Of a DNA stretch of 5,723 nucleotides, positions 1-5,723 are shown one piece after another. Numbering within the stretch: position 1 is the stretch's first letter; each line of letters begins with the position of its first letter. The position numbers were made by a program, and so were the translations under genes. The notes below the pieces were generated by a model that saw only the letters and a program-made list of their open reading frames with translations, was not told the DNA's origin and ran no database searches. The stretch is from CAZGTQ01 sp964528575 (GTDB taxonomy: Bacteria > Planctomycetota > UBA1135 > GCA-002686595): contig CAZGTQ010000138.1 of the NCBI GenBank assembly GCA_964528575.1, positions 1 to 5,723 on the forward strand. Direction: 5' to 3'.

Positions 1-18
1 CGCCGCACGATCCGCGCT

Positions 19-2130
19 CTACGAGGCGCTGCCCGCGAGCGCCGCCTTGCGCGAGAGCTTGATCTTCCCGCGGTCGTCGACGTTGATCACGACGACCTCG
101 AGCTCGTCGTTCACGTTGACGATGTCGCTCACGCGGTCGACGTAGCCCTCGTCGAGCTCCGAGATGTGGCACATGCCCTCGACGCCCGGGAGGATCTCGA
201 TGAACGCGCCGAAGTCCTTGATGCTCTTGACCGTTCCGGTGTAGCGCGAGCCGATTTTCGGCGTCTCGCACATCGCGGTGATCGCGTCCGCGCACGCCTT
301 GACGGCCTTGCGGTCGTTGCCGAACACCTGGATGTTGCCGGTTTCGTCGAGGACCGAGATGCGGACCTTGTACTGCTCCTGCATCCCCTTGATGTTGCGG
401 CCGCCGGGCCCGATCAGGAAGCCGATCTTCTCGCTCGGGATCTTCAGCGTCTCGAAGCGCGGCGCGTGCTCGGAGATGTCCGCGGCCGGCCGATCGACGA
501 CGTCGAGCATCTTGCGCAGGATGTAGCGGCGCCCTTGGAGCGCTTGATCGAGCGCGTCGCCGAGCAGTTGCCGCGTGACGCCCTTGATCTTGATGTCCAT
601 CTGCAGCGCCGTGATGCCGAGGCCCGAGCCGGCGACCTTGAAGTCCATGTCGCCGTGGTGGTCCTCCGAGCCGAGGATGTCGCTCAGGATGACGGTCTTG
701 TCGCCCTCCTGGATCAGCCCCATCGCGATGCCCGCGACCGGCTGACGCAGCGGCACGCCGGCGCGCATCATCGCGAGGCAGCCGCCGCACACCGACGCCA
801 TCGACGACGACCCGTTCGACTCGGTGATCTCGGACGTCACGCGGATCGTGTACGGGAAGCGATCGTGCGGCGGGAGCACGCCCTCGAGCGCGCGCTCGGC
901 GAGCATTCCGTGCCCGATCTCGCGCCGCCCCGGTCCCATGATGCGCCGCGTCTCGCCGACGCTGTACGACGGGAAGTTGTAGTGCAGGTAGAACTGCTTG
1001 CGGTACTCCTCGTCGATCCCGTCGATGATCGCCTCGTCGTCGGGCGTGCCGAGCGTGACCGAGCAGAGCGCCTGCGTCTCGCCGCGCACGAAGAGCACCG
1101 AGCCGTGCTGGCGCTTGATGAAGTCCGGGATCACCGTGATCTCGCGGATCTCGTCGGGCCTGCGCCCGTCGCTGCGCCGGCCGCCGACGATCGCGGCGCG
1201 CACCACCTGGCTCTCGAGGTCGTGGAACGCGTTCTTGACCGCCTTCGTGCGCTTCGTGAGCGTGTCCTTGTCCTCGATGCCCGCGGTCAGCTCGTCGACG
1301 CAGCGCGCCTGGAGGTCGTGCACCGCGGTCGCGCGCTCGTGCTTGCCCTCGACGAAGAGCGCGGTCTCGAGCTCGCCCCGGTGGCGCGCCACGGCGCCCT
1401 GGAGCTCGCGGTCCGGCTCGGGCGAGACGAACGGCATCTTCTCCTTGCCCGCCTTCTCGCGCAGCTCCTCGATCATCCCGATGAGCTGGCGCACGACGTC
1501 GTGCGCATGCTGGAGCGCGTCGATCATGTCCGCCTCGGCCAGCTCCTTCGCCTCGGCCTCGACCATGACGATCGCGTCCTCGTGGCCGGCGACGACCAGG
1601 TCGAGCCGCGACTCGGTGCGGCGCACCGTATCGAGCGGGAACGCCTGCAGCTTGCCGTCGACGTGGCCGACGCGCGTCGCGCCCAGGGCGCACTCGAAGG
1701 GGATGTCGCTGATGTGCAGCGCGGCGAAGGAGGCGACCATCGAGAGGACGTCGCAGTTGTTCTCGCCGTCGTAGCCGAAGGCCCGGGCCATCACCTGGAC
1801 CTCCTGGCGGAATCCCTCGGGGAACAGCGGCCGGATCGATCGGTCGATCAGCCGCATCGTGAGGATCTCCTTCGTGGTCGGGCGCCCTTCGCGCTTGAAG
1901 AAGCCGCCCGGGATCTTGCCCGAGGCCTCGGTCTTCTCGCGGTAGTCGACCGTGAGGGGGAAGAAGTCCATGTCGTCGCGACCGGGGCTCGTGACGACGG
2001 CCGCGAATACCTGCGACTCGCCGTACGTCACGAACACGGCGCCGTTCGCCTGGCGCGCGACGAGGCCCGTCTCCAGGGTCATCGTCCGGCCGGCGATCTC
2101 GCGCTCCACGCGCGTAGCTCGAAGTGTCAT
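19..2130 (-). CDS. pnp: Polynucleotide phosphorylase (PNPase)
   Basis: Cytoplasmic trimeric 3'-to-5' exoribonuclease that degrades RNA with phosphate, releasing nucleoside diphosphates, and can run in reverse. The 703-residue product is complete and near the usual family length (about 700). Seen in order: first RNase PH domain (about 10-145) with the FFKREG loop at 77-82; all-helical linker (about 235-320); second RNase PH domain (about 325-545) with the phosphate-binding SNGSSSMASVCGG at 438-450 and the acidic active-site motif around SEDHHGDMD, where D490 and D496 match the catalytic aspartates of E. coli PNPase; KH domain with GPGG at 574-577; S1 domain (about 627-695). It ends right after S1 with no long tail. 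The ATG at 2130 is preferred over Met17 because the N-terminus then aligns with known PNPases. An AAGGA lies 11 nt upstream, a rather long spacing. It lies downstream of rpsO, as in many bacteria. Stop is TAG. Confidence 0.98.
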   Translation of the reverse strand: MTLRATRVEREIAGRTMTLETGLVARQANGAVFVTYGESQVFAAVVTSPGRDDMDFFPLTVDYREKTEASGKIPGGFFKREGRPTTKEILTMRLIDRSIRPLFPEGFRQEVQVMARAFGYDGENNCDVLSMVASFAALHISDIPFECALGATRVGHVDGKLQAFPLDTVRRTESRLDLVVAGHEDAIVMVEAEAKELAEADMIDALQHAHDVVRQLIGMIEELREKAGKEKMPFVSPEPDRELQGAVARHRGELETALFVEGKHERATAVHDLQARCVDELTAGIEDKDTLTKRTKAVKNAFHDLESQVVRAAIVGGRRSDGRRPDEIREITVIPDFIKRQHGSVLFVRGETQALCSVTLGTPDDEAIIDGIDEEYRKQFYLHYNFPSYSVGETRRIMGPGRREIGHGMLAERALEGVLPPHDRFPYTIRVTSEITESNGSSSMASVCGGCLAMMRAGVPLRQPVAGIAMGLIQEGDKTVILSDILGSEDHHGDMDFKVAGSGLGITALQMDIKIKGVTRQLLGDALDQALQGRRYILRKMLDVVDRPAADISEHAPRFETLKIPSEKIGFLIGPGGRNIKGMQEQYKVRISVLDETGNIQVFGNDRKAVKACADAITAMCETPKIGSRYTGTVKSIKDFGAFIEILPGVEGMCHISELDEGYVDRVSDIVNVNDELEVVVINVDDRGKIKLSRKAALAGSAS

Positions 2131-2207
2131 CTCGTGTCTTTTCCTTGTCTGTCCAACTGTCTTTTCCGTCTGTCTCTGTTCTCTGTGCTTGTCTCTGTTG
2201 TCCGTCC
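2131..2207 (-). promoter_or_regulatory. U-depleted pnp leader with paired direct repeats
   Basis: This is the segment immediately 5' of the pnp ATG. The transcript strand has only two T residues in 77 nt (plus-strand A at 2155-2156), unlike the balanced GC-rich sequence around it. It contains AACAGAGACA twice (2190-2199 and 2171-2180) and GGAAAAGACA twice (2158-2167 and 2135-2144); the last copy overlaps the probable Shine-Dalgarno AAGGA at 2142-2146. The core AGACA occurs five times. Such a sequence should remain single-stranded, which would suit ribosome standby, S1 binding or recognition by a regulatory RNA-binding protein. The composition and repeats are directly visible; the regulatory role is inference. 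Confidence 0.5.
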
Positions 2208-2282
2208 ACCCGGCCCGTCGACCAGCTCGTCCGCCGGCGCGCTCCAGGCGCGCAAGCCCGTCCCCGCGCGGGCCCCTATGCG

Positions 2283-2329
2283 CAGGACGCCGGACGGCGA
2301 GCGCAGCGCGTTCGCAGTCCGGCGTCCTG
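2283..2329 (-). repeat. Long rpsO-pnp intergenic hairpin
   Basis: The arms at 2283-2295 and 2317-2329 are perfect 13-bp inverted repeats. Inside them, 2297-2300 pairs with 2312-2315 and 2302-2304 with 2308-2310, leaving two single mismatches and a triloop. The result is a nearly continuous 20-bp stem. No U-tract follows it in the direction of transcription, so it is a poor intrinsic terminator. In E. coli a long stem at the corresponding place, in the pnp leader, is the RNase III site through which PNPase represses its own synthesis. By analogy this may be a processing or stabilising element between rpsO and pnp. The hairpin is certain on paper; the role is inferred. Confidence 0.6.
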
Positions 2330-2333
2330 GTTC

Positions 2334-2350
2334 CCCGCGCGAGGCGCGGG
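2334..2350 (-). repeat. Short GC hairpin downstream of rpsO
   Basis: A perfect 7-bp stem (2334-2340 with 2344-2350) closes on a triloop, 37 nt after the rpsO stop codon. It is followed only 4 nt later by the long hairpin at 2283-2329. Only GAA follows it, with no run of U, so it may protect the rpsO 3' end or cause weak termination rather than full termination. This is compatible with partial read-through into pnp. Confidence 0.45.
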
Positions 2351-2387
2351 TGGTTGAGCGGCTCGAGGTCGTTTCGCCAACGTGGAC

Positions 2388-2657
2388 CTATTTGCGCAAG
2401 CCGAGGCGGCTCACGAGGGCCTGGTACCGCTCCGGGCTGCGCTGGCGCAGGTAGCGCAGCAGCTTGCTGCGCGCGCCGACCTTCATGAGGAGGCCGCGAC
2501 GCGACGTGAAGTCCTTCTTGTGGACCTTCAGGTGCTCGGTGAGGTTGGTGATGTGCTCGGTCAGGAGCGCGACCTGGACCTCCGGCGATCCGGTGTCCCC
2601 TTGGGCGTTCGCGTACTCCTTGACGATCTCGGCCTTGCGCTCCAGGGCGATGGCCAT
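2388..2657 (-). CDS. rpsO: 30S ribosomal protein S15
   Basis: Primary 16S rRNA-binding protein of the small subunit. It binds the central-domain three-way junction early in 30S assembly and contributes to an intersubunit bridge. The product is 89 residues, the standard length, and the whole family pattern is present: GDTGSPEVQVALLTEHI at 20-36, HKKDFTSRRGLL at 46-57, then LLRYLRQRSPERYQALVSRLGLRK to the end. The ATG at 2657 is chosen because it gives the canonical N-terminus and has GAGGAG (2664-2669) 6 nt upstream; an ATG farther upstream in the same frame would add a non-homologous extension. That ribosome binding site is contained in a stem-loop (see 2664-2714), pointing to translational autoregulation as known for S15 in several bacteria. 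pnp follows 257 bp downstream. Stop is TAG. Confidence 0.98.
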   Translation of the reverse strand: MAIALERKAEIVKEYANAQGDTGSPEVQVALLTEHITNLTEHLKVHKKDFTSRRGLLMKVGARSKLLRYLRQRSPERYQALVSRLGLRK

Positions 2658-2663
2658 GGCTGG

Positions 2664-2714
2664 CTCCTCGGTGCTTCTTGGACTTGCCCGTCCCCGAGGA
2701 GAACGTCTCCCAAG
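2664..2714 (-). promoter_or_regulatory. rpsO leader with SD-sequestering hairpin, candidate S15 autoregulatory switch
   Basis: The Shine-Dalgarno GAGGAG (2664-2669) lies within the 3' arm of a perfect 8-bp inverted repeat (2664-2671 with 2694-2701). Inside it a further 4-bp stem forms (2680-2683 with 2690-2693), leaving an 8-nt bulge. The 5' arm overlaps another perfect hairpin (2698-2702 with 2706-2710, triloop). A 5-bp stem, 2677-2681 with 2710-2714, could enclose a one-base-pair-shifted form of that hairpin (2699-2702 with 2706-2709). The two folds cannot coexist: one hides the ribosome binding site, the other frees it. S15 is known to repress its own mRNA through structurally unrelated leaders in different phyla. 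The pairings are seen; the switch and S15 as ligand are inferred. Confidence 0.55.
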
Positions 2715-2763
2715 GGCGGGTGCGGCCGCGCGGCTGTGCGCACGGCCCTGAAACAGCGCCAAG

Positions 2764-2791
2764 AGTCTAGCGCCGCGGCTCGCGCCGTCAA
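2764..2791 (-). promoter_or_regulatory. Sigma70-like promoter for rpsO(-pnp)
   Basis: On the minus strand TTGACG (2786-2791) is the -35 and TAGACT (2764-2769) the -10, with a 16-bp spacer. The -35 matches five of six consensus bases and the -10 four of six. The -35 overlaps the TGA stop of the upstream lipoprotein gene at 2788-2790. Transcription would begin near 2757, leaving a leader of about 100 nt before the rpsO ATG. The match stands out in such GC-rich DNA, but it is a visual call. Confidence 0.55.
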
Positions 2792-3408
2792 TCGGTCGCG
2801 GGCTCTGGCGTGCCGTCCGGCGTGCCGCGGTCGCCCAGCGGATCGCGCTCGGGCAGCTCGGCGAGGATCAGCTCGGCGAGCCGGCGCGCCGCTGCGGCGT
2901 CGATCGCGGACGGGCCGCCCCGATCAACGGTCGAGCGCGGCACCTCGATGCGGCGCTCCAGCCTGTAGCCCCACAGCGGCGCGGCATCGAGCCCCGCGGC
3001 CGGGTGCAGCCGCGCGTCGACGAGCGCGACGATCGCACCGTGGCTGGCGAGCGCCCGCGTGTCCCAGCGCACGACCTCGACGCGCAGGAGCGCCTCGCGC
3101 CCGTCGGCCGCCGGGCTCCAACCGGCCTCGCTCCAGCGCCCATCGACGTACTCGAGGCTGAGCGGGCTGTAGAGCCGCTCGACGAGCTCGCGCTGGAGCG
3201 CCCGCCGCACGGCGAGCTGCGGCACCCCCGTCACGTCCTGCGCGACCTCGATCGGCAGCACGGCGACGTCCCGGATCGTGCCCGGATCGAAGCCCGCCGC
3301 CGGCAGCGCCTCGGTCAGCCGCGGCGGCACCTGCGCCGGCGGCACCTGGCAGCCGAGCGCGCCGCCGAGGCACACGCCGAGCGCGAGCGAGGGGAGGAAC
3401 GAGCGCAT
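2788..3408 (-). CDS. Putative lipoprotein, possibly GNA1162/DUF799-like
   Basis: Predicted 206-residue exported protein of unknown function. The N-terminus has Arg2, a hydrophobic stretch to residue 19, and Cys20 after Ala-Leu-Gly. This is an imperfect lipobox (Ala rather than Leu at -3), so lipidation is likely but not certain. A Pro-rich spacer follows. The mature part has IRDVAVLPIEVAQDVTGVP at 45-63, an amphipathic helix (about 65-82), then ALLRVEVVRWDTRALASHG at 106-124 and a strand-rich segment to about 155. The 'VLPI...ALL-V-RWDT...VDARL' order recalls small lipoproteins of the GNA1162/DUF799 type, a weak resemblance made from memory. The C-terminus is hydrophilic (EPATD). The ATG at 3408 was chosen because it starts the signal peptide; it has no Shine-Dalgarno. 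A longer frame reaching 3675 overlaps the CHAT gene and is unlikely. Neighbours give no functional clue. Confidence 0.75.
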   Translation of the reverse strand: MRSFLPSLALGVCLGGALGCQVPPAQVPPRLTEALPAAGFDPGTIRDVAVLPIEVAQDVTGVPQLAVRRALQRELVERLYSPLSLEYVDGRWSEAGWSPAADGREALLRVEVVRWDTRALASHGAIVALVDARLHPAAGLDAAPLWGYRLERRIEVPRSTVDRGGPSAIDAAAARRLAELILAELPERDPLGDRGTPDGTPEPATD

Positions 3409-3422
3409 GGGTCTGAGAGCGG

Positions 3423-3450
3423 AGCGTAGCGCGCGCGGCGCCGGGGTCAA
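3423..3450 (-). promoter_or_regulatory. Possible promoter for the lipoprotein gene
   Basis: TTGACC (3445-3450) and TACGCT (3423-3428) are separated by 16 bp on the minus strand, the same spacing as the rpsO promoter. A start about seven bases below the -10 would fall within roughly 10 nt of the ATG at 3408. That leaves almost no leader and would explain the absence of a ribosome binding site. The -35 is good; the -10 is weak (three of six). Confidence 0.35.
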
Positions 3451-3500
3451 CGCTCTGGTCGCCAGCGCGCCCCACGCCCCATCTGGCGGCCGGTGGGAAC

Positions 3501-5723
3501 TCAGTTGGGATCCCCGCTGAGCACCCACGCGGCCCAGTGCTCCACCGGGTGCTCCGCCGCCCGCAGGTCGCATTTCGCCTTCCACAGCGCCTCGGCCTTG
3601 GGCAGCTTCTCGACCCACAGGTACGTGTAGAACAGCTCCATCAGCTTGCGCGTCGCGGCGTCGTCGACTCGCCACAGCGACGTGATCGCCGTGCGCGCTC
3701 CGGCTGCGTGCAGCGCGGCCTGGAGTGACTCGATGCCCATCCCCGCGCTCCGGATGCCGACGTTCGTCTCACACGCGGAAAGCACGGCAAGTTCGCACTG
3801 GGAAAGGTCGACGCCCGCCAACTCCTCGGCCGTCATGATCCCCGGCACGCGCCCAAGCGAGTCGCGGCCGCGGTTCGCGCCTGCGAAGGCGAGCCCGCAG
3901 TAGCTGAGCGGCGTGAACGCGCGCACGCGCTCCTCGAGCCCCCAGCGCATCGAGAGGGGCTCGTGCTCCTCGTCGAATTGCATCTCGCCGAACCACCCGT
4001 GCGTTGCGACGTGCACGAAGCGTTTGCCCGCCGCGTGCTCGTGGAACGCCGCCTTCGTCGCGCTCTCGCCGGTGAGCACCGTCGAGCGTCCCATTGCGGC
4101 CGCTTCGAACAGCAGCTTCGCAGCCTCGACCTCGACGCCCGTGAACAGGAGCGGCCCGAAGTGCGGCGGTCGGCCCGAGCCACGCTCGCTCGCCTCGATC
4201 GCGGCGGACACCGCGTCGATCGGCGCCGACGGCTGCGCTCCCTGCGCGTCGAACGCAGCTGCGCCGACAGCCAGCAGCTCCAGCTCGTCCGCGGCCGGCA
4301 GCGGTGGTTGCTCCGCGACGAGTCGACGGAACGACGCCTGGTTCACGACGCGGTAGCGATCGCCGACGCGCTTCTCGCCCAGCGGGAGAGCATCGAGCGG
4401 CACCGCGTGCACCAGGTCCGCCGCGCACACGAGCAGCGTCGTCGTCTCCTCGTCCAGCGCCGCGAGCAGCGGGTCGAGCAGGAGCGCGCGCAGAGCCTCT
4501 CCGGCCTCGCGCTCGCCGCTCGCATCGCTCACTCGACCGATGCCCCGCTCGAGCGGCTTGCCGAGCAGCGCGCGCCACGTTTCGACCGCTCGCTCCAGAT
4601 CCGCGGCGAGGCCCAGCTCGACCTCGACGAGCGTGTCGTTCGCGCGTAGGAGGTGCGCGGCGAGCACGTCGCCGCGCAACGAGATGCGACCGCTGTCACC
4701 GTCGCGCTGCCAGCCCTTCGTGCGCAGGAAGCCGACCGCGACCGCTCCGTCGGGCAGCGCGGCGGCCACGTCGCTGGCGCGAATCGCGCCGACGAACACA
4801 CCGCGCTCGGTCAGCTCGCGACGCAGCTCGCGCTCGAGCTCGTCGCGCTTCGTCGCCAGCCCCTCCACGGCTCTCGACAGATCACGGGGCGCTCCGTCAG
4901 CGGTACCGACAGCGAGCAGATCGCCGAGCTCGCTACGAACAGTCCCGAGCTCCGTCCGGAGCGGGGCGAGCTCTGGATGATCCCCTGCACCGCCGGCCTC
5001 CGCGCTGCTCACGCACCGCAAGGTCTCCGCGAGTTCGAAACGCAGCCGCGCCGATTCCGATCCGCTCGAGAAGCGCACTACGGAATGTCCATGAGCGTGA
5101 GCTGCGACGACCGCTCGCATCTCGCGCTGCGAGAAAGACGCGCCGACGGTCTCGAGACCTGCAAGCATTCCCGCAGCGAGGTCGAGCGAAAGGGCGCGGG
5201 CGCCGGCAAGATCGCCCTGCTCCGCCATCGTGGCGACCAGGTTCTGCCGCGCGAGGAGCAGGTGGGGATGGTCCTTGGGCAATGTGCGCTCGCGAGCCTC
5301 GAGCACGCGCTCCTCGAGCGCGCGCGCGCCGGCGCGATCGCCTTGTGCGCGCATCGTGTGGGCGAGGTTCAGCCGCGCGGCGAGCAGGTCGGGGTGGTCC
5401 TCGGGCAGCGTGCGCTCGCGGGCCGCGAGCACGCTCTCCTCGAGCGCGCGCGCGCCGGCGAGGTCCCCCTGTTCGTCCATCATGACGGCCAGGCTCTGCC
5501 GGGCGCCGAGCAGGTGGGGGTGGTCGTCGGGCAACGTGCGCTCGAAAGCCTCGAGCACGCGCTCGAAGAGCGCGCGGGCGCCGGCGAGATCGCCCTGTCC
5601 GTCCGAGACGCCGGCCAGCTTGTGCCGGGCGGCGAGCAGGTCGGGATGGTCCTCGGGCAACGTGCGCTCGAAGGCCTCGAGCACGCGCTCCTCGAGCGCG
5701 CGCGCGCCGCCGAAGTCGCCCTG
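3501..5723 (-). CDS. TPR-repeat CHAT-domain caspase-like protein, 5' end outside window
   Basis: Partial gene: 740 residues are visible and the frame stays open through the right edge, so the start is not seen. Numbering is from the first visible codon. Residues 1-168 are four 42-residue TPR units of the kinesin-light-chain-like type (QGD-AGARALEERVLEA-ERTLP-DHP-LL-AR), and a fifth begins at 169. About 200-320 is a helical, charged linker. About 323-740 is a CHAT domain: a VHAVPLDALPLGE-type motif near 438-450, ATHGW with His575 (3999-4001), VLSACETN with Cys651 (3771-3773), the SLWRVDD segment and the terminal HWAAWVLSGDPN. The His/Cys pair expected of a clan CD protease is intact. In known systems TPR-CHAT proteins act as signal-triggered proteases, for example beside type III-E CRISPR effectors or bacterial gasdermins. 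No such partner is visible here, so role and substrate are open. No membrane segment is seen; it is probably cytoplasmic unless the missing N-terminus says otherwise. Confidence 0.92.
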   Translation of the reverse strand, partial: QGDFGGARALEERVLEAFERTLPEDHPDLLAARHKLAGVSDGQGDLAGARALFERVLEAFERTLPDDHPHLLGARQSLAVMMDEQGDLAGARALEESVLAARERTLPEDHPDLLAARLNLAHTMRAQGDRAGARALEERVLEARERTLPKDHPHLLLARQNLVATMAEQGDLAGARALSLDLAAGMLAGLETVGASFSQREMRAVVAAHAHGHSVVRFSSGSESARLRFELAETLRCVSSAEAGGAGDHPELAPLRTELGTVRSELGDLLAVGTADGAPRDLSRAVEGLATKRDELERELRRELTERGVFVGAIRASDVAAALPDGAVAVGFLRTKGWQRDGDSGRISLRGDVLAAHLLRANDTLVEVELGLAADLERAVETWRALLGKPLERGIGRVSDASGEREAGEALRALLLDPLLAALDEETTTLLVCAADLVHAVPLDALPLGEKRVGDRYRVVNQASFRRLVAEQPPLPAADELELLAVGAAAFDAQGAQPSAPIDAVSAAIEASERGSGRPPHFGPLLFTGVEVEAAKLLFEAAAMGRSTVLTGESATKAAFHEHAAGKRFVHVATHGWFGEMQFDEEHEPLSMRWGLEERVRAFTPLSYCGLAFAGANRGRDSLGRVPGIMTAEELAGVDLSQCELAVLSACETNVGIRSAGMGIESLQAALHAAGARTAITSLWRVDDAATRKLMELFYTYLWVEKLPKAEALWKAKCDLRAAEHPVEHWAAWVLSGDPN
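5220..5723 (-). repeat. Four tandem 126-bp TPR-coding repeats
   Basis: Units at 5598-5723, 5472-5597, 5346-5471 and 5220-5345 each begin with a QGD codon triplet and encode 42 residues without any indel. A fifth copy starts at 5219 but diverges after about ten codons. Protein identity between adjacent units is about 70-75% (30 of 42 for the first and second, 31 of 42 for the third and fourth). The array may extend past the right edge, so the true copy number is unknown. Confidence 0.9.

Noticed and set aside
2237..2272. Small inverted repeats gcgcgc/gcgcgc (2237-2253) and a 10-bp palindrome (2263-2272) in the rpsO-pnp gap.
   Set aside because: Simple GC alternation gives such short palindromes readily. 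They may fold but there is no independent support for a role.
166..2454. Very long plus-strand open frame (762 codons) opposite pnp and rpsO.
   Set aside because: It is antisense to two unmistakable conserved genes. Its product is a low-complexity Arg/Ala/Leu/Asp-rich string typical of the complement of GC-rich codons, with no recognisable domain.
2388..2762. Longer 124-residue version of S15.
   Set aside because: The extension has no S15 homology and covers the leader hairpins and ribosome binding site. The 89-residue form is canonical.
3460..3488. Inverted repeat (6-bp arms 3460-3465 and 3483-3488) after the CHAT stop as a terminator.
   Set aside because: Short arms, a 17-nt loop and no U-tract; expected by chance in GC-rich DNA.
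2788..3675. Longer 295-residue version of the lipoprotein gene.
   Set aside because: The extra 89 residues overlap the CHAT coding sequence in another frame and would put the signal peptide in the middle of the protein.
4304..5485. Plus-strand open frame of 393 codons opposite the TPR-CHAT gene.
   Set aside because: Arg/Ala-rich shadow of a repeat-containing GC-rich gene. The minus-strand frame carries clear TPR and CHAT motifs.
5682..5684. GTG codon as the start of the TPR-CHAT gene.
   Set aside because: It is the valine inside the repeat unit (E-E-R-V-L-E-A). The same repeat continues upstream in frame to the window edge, so the true start lies outside.
5220..5723. Regular repeats as a possible CRISPR array.
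   Set aside because: The period is exactly 126 bp with no separate spacers, and the repeats are in frame with a TPR protein.

Overview
The window is a GC-rich bacterial chromosomal segment in which every supported gene lies on the minus strand. Reading in the direction of transcription (right to left) the order is: a large TPR-CHAT protein whose N-terminus lies beyond the right edge, a small putative lipoprotein, rpsO (ribosomal protein S15) and pnp (polynucleotide phosphorylase). The very high GC at third codon positions opens long spurious frames on the opposite strand. The lineage is probably a high-GC Planctomycetota or another PVC-group member. The basis is the wording of the Pnp FFKREG/PTTKEIL region and the kinesin-light-chain-like TPR plus CHAT architecture. 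This is an impression from memory, and Myxococcota cannot be excluded.

Right part (3501-5723): the TPR-CHAT gene has four 42-residue TPR units encoded by exact 126-bp periods, a helical linker, and a CHAT caspase-like domain that keeps its catalytic His and Cys. The middle gene (2788-3408) encodes a protein with a signal peptide and a likely lipidated Cys20. It may resemble the GNA1162/DUF799 lipoproteins. It has no ribosome binding site, but a sigma70-like promoter sits so close to its ATG that the mRNA would be nearly leaderless.

Left part (1-2791): this is the classical rpsO-pnp pair. A good sigma70-like promoter (TTGACG, 16-bp spacer, TAGACT) overlaps the stop codon of the lipoprotein gene. 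It leads into a structured leader of about 100 nt. There the rpsO Shine-Dalgarno is buried in a perfect 8-bp stem that competes with an upstream hairpin, which is the expected layout of an S15 autoregulatory switch. The 257-bp rpsO-pnp gap holds two strong hairpins (a candidate RNase processing or partial termination zone), then a 77-nt stretch of the pnp leader with only two U residues and two pairs of 10-nt direct repeats just before the pnp start.

rpsO and pnp link ribosome assembly to RNA turnover and are probably co-transcribed. The lipoprotein and CHAT genes look like separate transcription units with no evident functional link to them. The most interesting candidates are the rpsO leader switch, the pnp leader, and the catalytically intact TPR-CHAT protein whose partners lie outside the window.
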